Positions 16,951 to 29,500 of a DNA stretch of 64,000 nt are shown here, in pieces. Every line of letters starts with the position of its first letter. The first letter of the stretch is position 1. The notes below the pieces were generated by a model. That model worked only from the letters and a program-made list of their open reading frames with translations, had not been told where the DNA came from and searched no databases. This DNA is from Physella acuta. Its lineage: Eukaryota; Mollusca; Gastropoda; Physidae. The DNA lies in assembly GCF_028476545.1 (NCBI RefSeq), contig NW_026731977.1, forward strand, positions 269,501 through 333,500. Direction: 5' to 3'. Made by a program: the position numbers and the translations under genes.

Positions 16951-17151
16951 CGCCCTTATTACTTCACTCTACTGCCTGTAGCCACCAGATATACAACCAC
17001 TGCCCCATACCCCCACCTATCCCGCCCCGACCCATTTATGTCCATCGTCGCATGTGGAAGATTGTACTCACCACTCACCCACCCCGGCATATTTTACTCA
17101 CCTAGCGTTCACGCGCACTGACGACGCGGGGGGGGGGGGGAGTAGAAACTA

Positions 17152-17307
17152 TTAAAGCTATGATACAATGAGTGTTGTTCTACTGGTCAGTTTAAGCTAT
17201 GATACAATGAGTGTTGTTCTACTGGTCAGTTAAAGCTATGATACAATGAGTGTTGTTCTACTGGTCAGTTAAAGCTATGATACAATGAGTGTTGTTCTAC
17301 TGGTCAG
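17152..17307. repeat. Tandem repeat, 39-bp unit, exactly 4 copies
   Basis: Units start at 17152, 17191, 17230 and 17269 with aaagctatgatacaatgagt and are nearly identical. A G-homopolymer follows at 17318-17339. The unit is unrelated to the neighbouring 39-bp array. Confidence 0.95.
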
Positions 17308-17469
17308 CTGGGGTGGGGTGGTGGGGGGGGGGGGGGGGGAGAGAGGAGAAGGGCGACTCACTCCCACACTGTGCATAGATGACAACTGTCTCGATCTATC
17401 AACATAACAAATGATGTCACGTGATCACACCCAGGGGTGGATTAAAGAAATGTTTTGACTCCATCATTT

Positions 17470-17944
17470 TCTTACTAAAGGTAGCTCTAGGTATTTTCTT
17501 AGTACAGGTAGCTCTAAGTATTTTCTTAGTACAGGTAGCTCTAGGTATTTTCTTACTAAAGGTAGCTCTAGGTATTTTCTTAGTACAGGTAGCTCTAGGT
17601 ATTTTCTTAGTACAGGTAGCTCTAGGTATTTTCTTAGTACAGGTAGCTCTAGGTATTTTCTTACTAAAGGTAGCTCTAGGTATTTTCTTAGCACAGGTAG
17701 CTCTAGGTATTTTCTTACTAAAGGTAGCTCTAGGTATTTTCTTAGTACAGGTAGCTCTAGGTATTTTCTTACTAAAGGTAGCTCTAGGTATTTTCTTACT
17801 AAAGGTAGCTCTAGGTATTTTCTTAGTACAGGTAACTCTAGGTATTTTCTTACTAAAGGTAGCTCTAGGTATTTTCTTAGCACAGGTAGCTTTAGGTATT
17901 TTCTTAGTACAGGTGGCTCTAGGTATTTTCTTAGTACAGGTAAT
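17470..17944. repeat. Tandem repeat, 27-bp unit, about 18 copies
   Basis: The unit is ggtagctctaggtattttct plus tagtaca or tactaaa, two alternating subtypes. Frames on both strands are open (9-residue phrases) but not gene-like. Confidence 0.95.
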
Positions 17945-18220
17945 CTATTTCTGATTACAGGTAGTATAAGGTATTTCTTATTACAGGTAATCGATGGTAT
18001 TTCTTATTACAGGTAGTCTAAGGTATTTCTTATTACAGTTAATCTAAGGTATTTCTTGTTACAGGTAATCTATTTCTTATTACAGGTAGTATAAGGTATT
18101 TCTTATTACAGGTAGTATAAGGTATTTCTTATTACAGTTAATCTAAGGTATGTCTTGTTACAGGTAGTCTAAAGTATTTCTTTGTACAGGTAGTCTAAGG
18201 TATTTCTTAGTATAGGTGGT
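17945..18220. repeat. Degenerate extension of the 27-bp array, about 25-bp unit
   Basis: The phrase aggtatttcttattacaggt carries on from the preceding array with shorter, variable spacing. The two look like one family at different stages of decay. Confidence 0.85.
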
Positions 18221-19585
18221 TCAATGTTCATTTGTTGTATTTATGAAATTAATACATTACTATCATTTTATAATATGTATGAAATAAGTATCTTCTATGT
18301 ATGATATTATCATCTTATAATAATGTCAAATAATGTACATCCTGTTAGACAATTTCTTCACGTGAAAATACAAGCTTAGTTTATAATCTTATAATAATAA
18401 TAAGTTGATAATCTTATGACTGCAGGCTGAACAGTTAGACTCTACTTCCCCTGTAAAAGTAGGACTTACCATTTAACGTAAAACTTCTGTTCATAACACA
18501 GCTTGCATTACGTCTACCCCCTTTATTCAAATCTATACAAAAAACTTTTGATACGTTTATGATCAGAACATCCAATCAAGCTGATTCATCCAACCCCCTC
18601 CCCCACCCCATTTTGGTGTGACGTCACATATGTAGACCAAACTAAGCGTAACGTTGATGTCACTGAGCTCATCTGGTAATCAGCTGTATTTCGGTCCCAG
18701 CATGATTTGGGCCTACATTCCTCATGACATGACTTGCAGCAATGTGACCCACCTTGTCTGACATCTGTTTTATCCATACATTCCATCTCGCGCGTCAGTC
18801 ATCTCCCCTTTTCTCCACATTAATTAAGGGGAAAGTATCACCCAGACAAATGAGAATAATTTTTTGCAGTTGTAATTAGCAGCATACATCTATAAAACAT
18901 CATATGAATGTATGCGCTTATGCCTAAAGCAAAAATATTTTACAATCATTTGAACAGAAAATATATATCTTTGTTACTCTTTCATGAAAATTTCTTTAAA
19001 AGTTCAAACATAGGCCTACGTGTTTAATACTGGGCAAAAGCTGTAATATAATTATCTACAACCGGAACTAATACTGTTTGACTGTGTTGAAATTCAAATC
19101 CTTAATTAAACAATCTTGAAAAATTATAATAAATCTAGCTTTACAGATAGGTCAGATTTGAAAACAAAACAAAATTTAGCTTTACATTTCGTACTTGCTC
19201 TACATAGTAATATTAGCCAGCTTTTTCCTAGTTTTAAAAAAATCGTAAAAAAATAAGTCATTGTTTGGGTCAAATTATTTTTATATATTTCACAGGCCTT
19301 TTTCTTAGATACCTTTTCACTAAGGCAACAAATTGCATATGTGTATGTATATTTCATTGTCGAATATTTTAGTTAATTTTCTTTTGTCATTGTGGTACAG
19401 CCCCTCTATCCATTATCAGCAAAAGTCAATATCCGGAGTTAGCGTTCTTAAATACGTTCACTAAAGTTATTCAACTATTTTACGTACAGCTTTCTTTTGA
19501 ATTGTACATAATGGTCAGACCACACACACACACGCACACAAACATAAACAAACAGTTACTCCACCTAATGCAGAGCGTCTTGTTT

Positions 19586-19587
<2 letters not shown>
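18221..19587. other. Unique AT-rich sequence, no gene supported
   Basis: The stretch 18586-18790 is less AT-rich, has a 66-codon minus frame and contains tgacgtca at 18619-18626, but it has no exon boundaries. The rest is plain AT-rich sequence. Confidence 0.45.

Positions 19588-19637
<50 letters not shown>
19588..19637. repeat. (CA)n microsatellite
   Basis: About 50 bp of CA is flanked by two copies of a phrase like cgtcttgtttagca. Confidence 0.96.
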
Positions 19638-19638
<1 letters not shown>

Positions 19639-20468
19639 CAGAACGCCTTGTTTAGCAAACATCAAAAACATACACACACACTCACTTACATACACACACA
19701 CTCAAAATGAATCGGATATTTTTTAGCGCAATTTCCATTCTGGAGAATTGCGTTTATTAACCCGTCATTTCTGGATGTATGAATGTATGAATGGATGGAT
19801 GGATGGATGTGTGTCCGCAGCTTTAAGTCGTATCTCCTCCTCAACGAAGCAATATCGATGACTAGTTCCAAAAGCAATTATGTTAAGCAAGTTACGAGGA
19901 TGAACATAGGCCAAAAAAAATTACGGGTTTCTTTCATGTATTTCCCGGAAAAGCCAAAAAGCCTCTAAAAATGCAGCTTTTGGCCCATATCTCGGCAACC
20001 AGACCACTTAGCGACTTGAAACATGTACCAATCGATTCCTGCCATAATTTAGAACAATATTGCCGAAGAAAGTTTTCAAAAATATCCTTTCGTTCGGTCA
20101 CAAAAATTTTTTTAATTAATTAAAATTTGGACCGAATGAGTAGGCATTTTTTCCAACCACTCCACTCGCGTCATCACGTTCAATAGCTGCGCCATCGCGT
20201 TCCATGGCTGCGCCATCACGTTCAGTAGGCGCGCAATGGTTTTTAGTCATGTAACTCTATTGTAAATAAAACATGTAAAATACTGAAAAAAATTTAATAA
20301 AAAACGTTTTAATAACTAACCAATGGTTTTACTAACCCTGCTCTTGATTTACGCTACGACAGAGCTATTTTTAGATAACATAAGGAAATTGTGCTAAAAT
20401 TGTCACTAGACTTTTGAATTACCTTGTTTGTATTACGAGCCATTTGCTTGTCTAGCCATTGTAGAACA
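19638..20468. other. Unique sequence, possible interspersed repeat
   Basis: Near 19970-20110 the text (ttttggcccatatctcggca and following) has the look of a dispersed repeat, but I cannot define ends. Near 20160-20235 the phrase gcgccatcacgttca recurs three times. Confidence 0.4.
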
Positions 20469-21196
20469 GTTGTGTACAGTGTAACGTGTTGATTGTGTAC
20501 AGTGTAACGTGTTGATTGTGTACAGTGTAACGTGTTGATTGTGTACAGTGTAACGTGTTGATTGTGTACAGTGTAACGTGTTGATTGTGTACAGTGTAAC
20601 GTGTTGATTGTGTACAGTGTAACGTGTTGATTGTGTACAGTGTAAAGTGTTGATTGTGTACAGTGTAAAGTGTTGATTGTGTACAGTGTAACGTGTTGAT
20701 TGTGTACAGTGTAACGTGTTGATTGTGAAAAGTGTAACGTGTTGATTGTGTACAGTGTAACGTGTTGATTGTGTACAGTGTAACGTGTTGATTGTGTACA
20801 GTGTAACGTGTTGATTGTGTACAGTGTAACGTGTTGATTGTGTACAGTGTAACGTGTTGATTGTGTACAGTGTAACGTGTTGATTGTGTACAGTGTAACG
20901 TGTTGATTTTGTACAGTGTAACGTGTTGATTGTGTGCAGTGTAAAGTGTTGATTGTGTGCAGTGTAAAGTGTTGATTGTGAACAGTGTAACGTGTTGATT
21001 GTGTGCAGTGTAACGTGTTGATTGTGTGCAGTGTAAAGTGTTGATTGTGAACAGTGTAACGTGTTGATTGTGAACAGTGTAAAGTGTTGATTGTGAACAG
21101 TGTAACGTGTTGATTGTGTGCAGTGTAAAGTGTTGATTGTGTACAGTGCTACGTGTTGATTGTGTACAGTGTAACGTGTTGATTGTGTACAGTGTA
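20469..21196. repeat. Tandem repeat, 23-bp unit, about 32 copies
   Basis: The unit is tgttgattgtgtacagtgta plus acg or aag. As 23 is not a multiple of 3, the minus frame of 255 codons cycles through three phases of the same repeat and is not a gene. Confidence 0.97.
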
Positions 21197-21555
21197 TGTT
21201 CTAATGTCTCCCACGACACTGCAACACAATTTGATTGTTTTTAAATAAGGCTATCTCGGAAGCCCCTCAACACCACGATGTAATGTTACACCCAGCGACA
21301 CCCACACCAAACAACACCCCTACCAACAGGGACCCCCACCCCCCTCTCAAGCCACACTCCCCCTACCAAATTATACCATTTGGCTTGAGCAATAAATATA
21401 AGGCGTCTGTAAAAAAAAATATCCTAAAAATGGTGTACGGTTTGGTTAACATGCACATTGATTGGCAACTAGAGAGGTATGGCAGGGCATATGGTGAATG
21501 ATGATAAGAGCTTTGGTGAGGAGGGTTTGTTTTTACTATCAGTGCTAAGGGTTTG

Positions 21556-21950
21556 TCTATACCCCACATTTAAACTTGTGTGTGTAGGGGTGGGGAGGTT
21601 GTACATACCCAAACTTGTGTGTGTAGGGGTGGGGAGGTTGTCCATACCCCAAGACTTGTGTGTGTAGGGGTGGGGTTGTCCATACCCCCACATTTATACT
21701 TCTGTGTAGGAGTGGGGTTGTCCATAGCCCCACATTTAAACTTGTATGTGTAGGGGTGGGGTTGTCCATCCCCCCACATTTAAACTTGTATGTGTAGGGG
21801 TGGGGTTGTCCATAGCCCCACATTTAAACTTGTATGTGTAGGGGTGGGGTTGTCCATCCCCCCACATTTATACTTCTGTGTAGGGGTGGGGTTGTCCATA
21901 CCCCCACATTTAAACTTGTGTGGGGTGTGTTGTCCATACCCTCACATGTA
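21556..21950. repeat. Tandem repeat, about 43-bp unit, about 9 copies
   Basis: Units carry tgtaggggtggggttgtcca and acatttaaacttgtgtg, with small length changes in G and C runs. Confidence 0.93.
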
Positions 21951-22091
21951 AACAGACTTGAAGAGAATGTAAACAACGATGTCTATGATATAAACACACG
22001 CAATCAAAAAGGGGGATCAGAGAAGTCTGTTTTAAATAGAAAAATCAATTGAGTTACTTTCTGCTGCCCTTATGTTTATAGCTCAGCAGTT

Positions 22092-22092
<1 letters not shown>

Positions 22093-22134
<42 letters not shown>
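22093..22134. repeat. Poly-T tract of 42
   Basis: A pure T run. It could be the tail of a retroposed copy on the minus strand, but I find no target duplication or recognisable body next to it. Confidence 0.9.
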
Positions 22135-22396
22135 CTGAGATGAGAGGTCAGGTTCTGGGAAAGACAAGACATATGTATGAGAACTGTACAATGTATTTAT
22201 ATCAATGAAATGTAAGATATATGCATTTATTTATATGAAAATATTAGTCTGGTCTGGATACTCCTGCTAAAACTACCGAGTTATCGCTCTATAGAGAATT
22301 ACATTGTTAGGTGATCTCAGTTGATTGTATTTAAATTGTATCGATCTACGGGCGTTAACCCCTAATAATTGTTTGATACCTAACCAAACACTGCTG

Positions 22397-22636
22397 CAGA
22401 GGCGTAGCGACCCTTCCCGGCGCCCGGAAACAAACTTTCGATTTGCACCCCCCTCAAGCTTTCGATTTGCACCCCCTCAAACTTTCGATTTGCACCCCCC
22501 CCCCCCCCCCACTCAAACTTTCGATTTGCACCCCCCACTCATGATTTCGATTTATATTTCCAACCCATTTAGGCGCCCCCTAAGATCGGCGCCCGGGGAC
22601 ATATGTCCGCCCCCCCCCCCCCTCGCTACGCCTCTG
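22397..22636. mobile_element. Short hAT-like MITE, 240 bp
   Basis: The left end starts cagaggcgtagcga and the reverse complement of the right end starts cagaggcgtagcgagg, so the first 14 bases match. The 8-bp duplication cactgctg flanks it at 22389-22396 and 22637-22644. The inside has four copies of a phrase with actttcgatttgcacccc, the same phrase as in the 15333 element on the opposite strand, plus long C runs. No transposase. Confidence 0.88.
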
Positions 22637-22675
22637 CACTGCTGGCATTCGTAACATCATTTTAACCTCACATCA

Positions 22676-23360
22676 CTAAACCTACACGAGTAATTTTTTT
22701 CCTACACTAAACCTACAGCAGTAAATTATTGCCTACACTATACCCACACGAGTAAATTCTTGCCTACACTAAACCTACACGAGTAAATTCTTGCCTACAC
22801 TAAACCCACACCAGTAAATTCTTGCCTACACTAAACCTACAGCAGTAAATTCTTGCCTACACTAAACCTACACGAGTAAATTCTTGCCTACACTAAACCC
22901 ACACCAGTAAATTCTTGCCTACACCAAACCTACACGAGTAAACTCTTGCCTACACTAAATCTACACGAGTAAATTCTTGCCTACACTAAACCTACAGCAG
23001 TAAATTATTGCCTACACTATACCCACACGAGTAAATTCTTGCCTACACTAAACCCACACGAGTAAATTCTTGCCCACACTAAACCTACACCAGTAAATTC
23101 TTGCCTACACCAAACCTACACGAGTAAATTCTTGCCTACACTAAACCTACACGAGTAAATTCTTTGCCTACACTAAACCTACACGAGTAAATTCTTGCCT
23201 ACACTAAACCTACACGAGTAAATTCTTGCCTACACCAAACCTACACGAGTAAATTCTTGCCTACACCAAACCTACACGAGTAAATTCTTGCCTACACTAA
23301 CCCTACACGAGTAAATTCTTGCCTACACCATATCTACACGAGTAAATTCTTGCCTACACT
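22676..23360. repeat. Tandem repeat, 31-bp unit, about 22 copies
   Basis: Units combine cctacactaaacctacacga with gtaaattcttg. Variants (agcag, accag) are interspersed and suggest an older multi-unit period. Confidence 0.95.
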
Positions 23361-23642
23361 ACCCATCCCTGCGACAGCAAGCCGTCAGTCCCACAGACAT
23401 CTAACCTAGGAGCCCGAGGGTCAAAAACGTATTACCGTCCTGTGGGTGAGGCAGGAAATTGTAACATGTTCTATTTCTTCTCATAAATCAAGGCCCGGTG
23501 TTTTCTGGGAAGTTTTTATGTCATGACCCATTTGCCTTCCATTTCTTATATATGTTTCTTTTATTATTTTTAAATAATTATGATAAGAGTAAGATGATTT
23601 CTTAATTTATTGAATACCGTTATAATTTTCGTAAAATTATAT

Positions 23643-23852
<210 letters not shown>

Positions 23853-24069
23853 TGTACTGCCATCTTTGCTTTGGTCAGCAATGTTATCTTGACACAGAAT
23901 AATTGTCACCATATTTACTTTTTTGTATAGAGAAAGTCTTGTAATCGTGCAAAAAAAAAAAATCGAGATTTTTACAAATCTCGACGTTTTACACCTCACT
24001 GATACGGAAAAACATAATTTTGCAATCTTGTCAGTGTGTCTGTGTGTCTGTCTGTCTGTGTGTATACAC

Positions 24070-24325
24070 GATAACTTGAGTACCGTTACAGCTAGGTTGA
24101 TGAAATTTCATATATAAGTATTTTATCAAAATTGTAGATCCTGATCAACTTTGGAGCGATTTCCGATAACCGAAAGTGGTACTTTTTCTTCTTTGAATTT
24201 TTCAAAAGCCTATAACTTAAGTACTTTTTTAGATAGATAAATGTAATTTCACATGTAAGTAAAAGATCTAATTCTCTACCTTCTGTCAAATTTTGAGTAA
24301 TTTCCGTTGACCGGAAGTACTAATT
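24070..24325. repeat. Two diverged direct copies of a ~113-bp module (interspersed repeat candidate)
   Basis: Copy 1 (about 24070-24183) and copy 2 (about 24212-24325) share the order ataacttgagtac, gatgaaatttca, atataagta, gatc, and gatttccgataaccg-like text ending gaagt. They differ at many sites. The TG-rich lead-in tgtgtctgtctgtctgtgtg lies just before. It looks like a decayed dispersed element of a class I cannot name. Confidence 0.5.
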
Positions 24326-25720
24326 TACGCTATTTTCGATTTCTCAAAAACGCATGTAAATTTATAAAGTACTAATAATATTGCGCTCTATTACGCACAT
24401 TTTGTTTTGGCGTTCGCTTGGTGCGCAATTTTTTTTTCTATGAGATTCTATTCTATTTTTAAAAGTTTAAGTAATTAAAAATCATGTCTATATTTCAAGT
24501 TATATAAGAATATTCGAGAAAGTTTAGGGGAGATCACTCCCGGTTTATTTTATCCTGGCATCTTTTCTACAACAAATTCTGGTGAAATTTGAAAGCAAAA
24601 ACTTAGATTTTAGAGACGTGTCTGCTCGTCATACATCAGTTTTTAACGTCTTTAACGTTATTCACCTGTTTGTGTTCATCTCTTGTTTCAATGTGATGGT
24701 CGGTTATTTACTAGCATTGATGGCTGTTATATTACGTTATAACATGAGATCGGTGTTGTACAAGTATTGCTAGCGGCTGGCTGTTATATAACCTTTTAAA
24801 TCAAGATCTTCAGCACCTTTCTCTCCCTTTTTGCTTTTGTGTTTTTTCGATCAAGCCATGGGATTTTTAAAAAAAAATAATGCTTGATTTTTACTTTTTA
24901 TTCACAGGTCCCTTTTTTTTAATGTAAAAAAAAATATATAAAAATATTTTTTTTAAGTATGCAAGTTCGAGTGCACGTTAGGTGAACCGCTGAAATAAAA
25001 TAAAAAAAAAGAATATTCTGAGACCTAGATTTCCAGAAGTTTACCAAAAATATTGTTTATCTGAAGGAAAATTTTTCCTAGAGACTCTAGCCGCCTTCGT
25101 ATGTAAACCCTCTACAGCAACCAAATACAATAACACATTCTCGGTCATTCAAACGGCTAGTTCATTGGTCCAGCCGATTCCGGATGTAGAATAGAAGGCG
25201 TGTTTCCTACTGCGCATGCGCATTTGTTTACTTAGGCTAGACTAGTGGCGCGATATTAAATCAGTCTTGGTGCTTGTCTGAAACTTAAGACCAAGTTAAA
25301 TAACTTGATATTAACTCTGTGTTTTTGTAAGGATATAATGAAACTATTGATGCAGAAATAAGCATAATGTAATAGCAGTTGAAAAATAGACTAAATTTTT
25401 ATAGACTTAATTATTTTGAATTTTCGCATTTGTGTAATATAATTAGCACAAATATATTCATTGTTTTTTTTTTTAAATAATATTTCGATAGTTTACCTGT
25501 GAAAGTAAACAAAAATTGATTTTTTTCATGTTTCGCAATGTCAGTCGTAGACTAGACTTGCCTTGTCTAGACAGACAAGTTTAGACAAGTTGTCTAGACA
25601 GAACAGCTATTTGAGTTTTCTAGACAGAACAGAGCTATTTTAGTTGACTAGACAGACAAGCTATTGGGTCAGACAACAATTATTAGGCGACAAAGGTTGC
25701 AGAAAGAAAAGCTGACTTGG
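24326..25720. other. Unique AT-rich sequence, no gene supported
   Basis: Contains a TCTAGACAGA-rich stretch near 25545-25665 with three or four copies of a phrase like ctagacagaacagctattt. A slightly GC-richer patch lies near 25085-25260. No exon structure is visible. Confidence 0.45.
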
Positions 25721-26400
25721 ACAAAAAGCCGACATAGACAAAGTGTCAACATGGACAAAAGCCGACAGGAATCATAGTTGACATAAAAAGGCCGATTGTC
25801 CATAAGGCCGACACGTTTTATGAAACAACAAACTGTAAATATTTTAACAAGGAGTTTAGAACTGCTTTATTTGTTTTCAAAAGTAATTTTTTTACCATCC
25901 AAAAGTAAAACTTACCAATTTGAGCAGAATGCATATAATATAAAAATTGTACAAAGTAATTTACAATGTATGAAAATTAAAATGCAGTTATCATTTTGAC
26001 AGTATTTGACTTCAGTTGGCTTCCTCGATTTATTAGCAAAATATTGTGGTGTTGCCATCTACATGTTTATCTATTTGTGTTAGTCTCTGCTCTTGCATGG
26101 ATCCAAATGTACACATCTTAGGGATAACACCTAGCATCATCTCTTCTCTTGGTCGTTCTACCTCTTTATATGTAGGACGTGATGCTAGCAGACTTCGTTC
26201 TTTGATGGTTGGGGGGGGGGGGGGGTATGGTAGTAATCCTATTTCAGGGATAGTAGGATTTTATCTTTAACGACCTTATGGTCTGTTGACCTTAGGATGT
26301 CTGCAATTTCGATGTTGGCCTAATGCCCAATCGGCCTTTTATGTCGGCCTTTATCCATGTCGGCCTTTATCCATGTCGGCCTTTTGTCATATAGACATTT
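25721..26400. mobile_element. Foldback-like element with minisatellite inverted arms
   Basis: The left arm (about 25721-25813) contains gccgacat and aaaaaggccgattgtccat. The right arm (about 26318-26400) is its imperfect inverse, with aatcggccttttatgtcggc and tccatgtcggcctttatcc. Each arm is itself built of short GGCCGACAT units. The 500-bp centre is AT-rich with one G run at 26211-26224 and no recognised gene. This structure fits a foldback or MITE-type DNA element; ends and target duplication are unclear. Confidence 0.5.
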
Positions 26401-26854
26401 TAGACGTGAGCCTTACTTTAACCTACACTCTGCAAAAAAAAAAAATCAACTACAAATGACTAGGACAGACACACTAGTTAAAATAATATATAACGAAATC
26501 AAAGGTAGGTGTAGCGCAATGTTAGAGTTTGGGTGAAACTTAGGGCTGATGTTTGAAACATTTTTCCTGGTGGTTTGGTGGTTAGGTTTAGGACCAGGTG
26601 GTTAGGTGGTTAGGTTTAAAGTAGATTAGTGTTGGCTTTAGCTACAAGTGATGCTGAAAGAGAAGATTAATGTCCTTACATTTCTAAAAATAGATAAGTA
26701 AGCAGGTTTGACGTGCATGTGTTGCATACAAAAATGATAGATATAAGTCTTCTTGATGTTTATGGTTAATTAATGCGGTCTTTCATCCACAATTACTGAT
26801 GACACAGGGGAAGTGGATACAGCACATGAGTGTGTCAGTCATACTATTGTTGGA

Positions 26855-27175
26855 TGTTATGGTGGATGTTATTGTGGATGTTATGGTGGATGTTATGTTG
26901 GATGTAATGGTGGATGTAATTGTGGATGTAATGGTGGATGTAATTGTGGATGTAATGGTGGATGTAATGGTGGATGTAATGGTGGATGTTATGGTGGATG
27001 TTATGGTGGCTGTAATGGTGGATGTAATGGTGGATGTAATGGTGGATGTTATGGTGGATGTAATGGGGGATGTAATGGTGGATGTTACGTTGGATGTTAT
27101 GGTGGATGTTATGGTGGATGTTACGTTGTGTTATCTGTTAAGGATGTTATGTTGGATGTTATGTTGGAAGCTATG
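26855..27175. repeat. Tandem repeat, 12-bp unit, about 27 copies
   Basis: The unit is ggatgtaatggt or ggatgttatggt. It opens two plus-strand frames (Asp-Val-Met-Val and Gly-Cys-Asn/Tyr-Gly repeats) that are not genes. Confidence 0.95.
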
Positions 27176-27642
27176 TTGTAGATTGATCCACTTGTTGAGC
27201 TTCTTATTGTTGTAGAGTTTATGTAGGCCTATGTTGTGGTAACTATAATTGCATATATAGTGTATGTCCTGAATGAGCTTCAAGTGTTCTACTGTAAATA
27301 GCTTAGCCAAAAACTAAACCTCAAAAACACGAAACTAGTTGCGTTGCTTATTTAGACATCGTAATTCAACATAGATCTGTGTTAAACAGAAAAAGTGATT
27401 CAATGTTTACTTATGTTTACTTAGACAGACATGCTAATTCAACTAAAATTTGTGTTAAACAGACATCGTAATTCAAGTGCTAATTGTTGCAGACAGACAC
27501 CCAAATTCAACTGAAGTTTGAAGCAGACATCCCAATTAAACTAAAACCAAACAGGTTTCTCCAGAAATCTCTGGCTATCCATACACTCATTAGTTTCTGC
27601 GGCAGCTAAGGTTTACTGTCATACACCCAACTATCTTCCTGC

Positions 27643-27870
27643 TACTGAAACTGTGCCCCCCCCCCCCCACCCTTCCACCAACTTCCTGATACTAAAACTG
27701 TGCCCCCCCCCCCACCCCTCCACCAACTTCCTGCTACTGAAACTGTGCCCCCCCCCCACCCCTCCACCAACTTCCTGCTACTAAAACTGTGCCCCACCCC
27801 CCACCCCTCCACCAACTTCCTGCTACTGAAACTGTGCCCCCACCCCCCCCCCCCAACCCCTCCAGCAACA
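27643..27870. repeat. Tandem repeat, about 43-bp unit, 5 copies, with C runs
   Basis: Each unit has accaacttcctgctactgaa, then actgtg and a C run of variable length (7-14). Confidence 0.94.
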
Positions 27871-28318
27871 CCCAATTACTTTGATCACACGTGACAGGTA
27901 AATATTACCCCACCTCTTTTTTTTAAAACGACCACATGTGCTTTATAAGACCAATTAATTTTTAGGAAATTAAAAACGAGATTTGTTTCGTTTCGTTAGC
28001 GGACGTCAAACTTTTTCTCAAGCTTTGCCACAGAGGACGGGAGCTTAGACTAAGCTCTTTAACTCTAAACTCGGTGTTTCTTCACTCATCCTCCGTCATC
28101 CCTCCTAATCCTGCCGGGTAATTAACTGAATGTACGAAAATCCCACCCCCTACTCACGAGTTCACCCCCCTAACCCGGTCACGTGGAGTCTGACGGTGAT
28201 GATGCATGTTCTGTCTACCTGGTGAGCAGCGCACATAAAACGGACATGCCAAGTCTACCTGGTCACGTGCCTGTATGAGCGGCGCTGAAGGACGCCGGGG
28301 TGTCTTCGAGATGTCTTT

Positions 28319-28466
28319 TTAGTTCCTGGTCTGGCTTGGTTTTGTTCCTGCGGGAATTGGATCTACTTTATTTCGTGGTTAAGCTTGGTTTTCTTCCATG
28401 CTGGAAAAAGATCTACGCAAGTTCCTGGTTTACCTATGTTTTGTTCGTGCAAGGATTAAATCTACA
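28319..28466. repeat. Diverged tandem triplication, about 50-bp unit
   Basis: Three copies share agttcctggt, ttggttttgttcctgc and ggatctac. They lie just upstream of the candidate exon at 28584, so they could be part of its leader or promoter region. Confidence 0.6.
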
Positions 28467-28583
28467 GTTTGTAATTCTGATTGATTATTGCTGATGTGAT
28501 ACTTTTTATCTGATTGACTCGAGTCCAAGCAATCAATTTACTTTGATCGATTAGTGAAAGATTTCTGTTGACATTATTCCACC

Positions 28584-28604
28584 ATGGAGAGACTAGTGGC
28601 TCAG
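28584..28604 (+). CDS. Candidate first coding exon, MERLVAQ (partial)
   Basis: A start codon in the strong context accATGG opens seven codons (MERLVAQ) and runs into cag|gtaatg, a reasonable splice donor at 28605. It ends in phase 0. Upstream, 28180-28270 is less AT-rich and has two CACGTG boxes. The only later plus-strand exon that accepts phase 0 and stays open is the one at 63623, so it could be a distant alternative first exon of that gene. The signal is short and could be chance; no function can be assigned. Confidence 0.25.
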
Positions 28605-29109
28605 GTAATGACTACCTATTGCTGTGCTCACATTGTCTTTTCCTAGCTGTATTCTACTGTGTGTTGTATAGTCTACTCTTTAATCAAGTTTAGAACATAA
28701 GAGACAAGCATTAGAATTAACAAATAAAACAAACTTGAAGCCACATTTAGTTATAATGTAATAATTTTTATTTTATAATTTTAATGTCTCTTTCAAGAAT
28801 CAAATTTCACACATAAATTATCTTTGTTTCATTTTTTTTTAAACTGCTTCATAAAAATAATTAAAAACGCGACGGAAAATAAAACAAAAAATCATTTCTA
28901 GACTTGCTTTGATGAAGAACCGGACGAGCCAAGAGAACTTAACTCTTGAATCTAATGGGAAGACAACTCTCAACGTCCAGTTCGTTTTTTTTCCCTTCTG
29001 TCTTAAAGGCTGAACGATAAGTGTAAATCGATAGTTCCCCACATAATAATCCCAGCAGATGATCGGGAAAAACGGGATTAAATTGATCAAAATAAACCTT
29101 GGGAATGGA
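28605..29109. other. Unique AT-rich sequence, no gene seen
   Basis: Nothing recognised. Minus-strand open frames of 70-83 codons here have no flanking splice sites or motifs. Confidence 0.5.
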
Positions 29110-29463
<354 letters not shown>

Positions 29464-29496
29464 TCTCATACGTGCACAGTGAAGATTATTTCAATA

Positions 29497-29500
29497 GCGT
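29497..29500. repeat. Target-site duplication, left (gcgt)
   Basis: Matches gcgt at 36375-36378, directly outside the other LTR. A 4-bp duplication is within the range known for Ty3/gypsy elements; phase ambiguity allows 5 bp if the LTR edge is moved one base. Confidence 0.7.

Noticed and set aside
20452-21219. Minus-strand frame of 255 codons rich in His, Thr and Gln
   Set aside because: Translation of a 23-bp repeat cycling through three phases.
22093-22134. Poly-T as the tail of a minus-strand SINE or LINE copy
   Set aside because: No recognisable body and no target duplication found around it; a plain homopolymer explains it.
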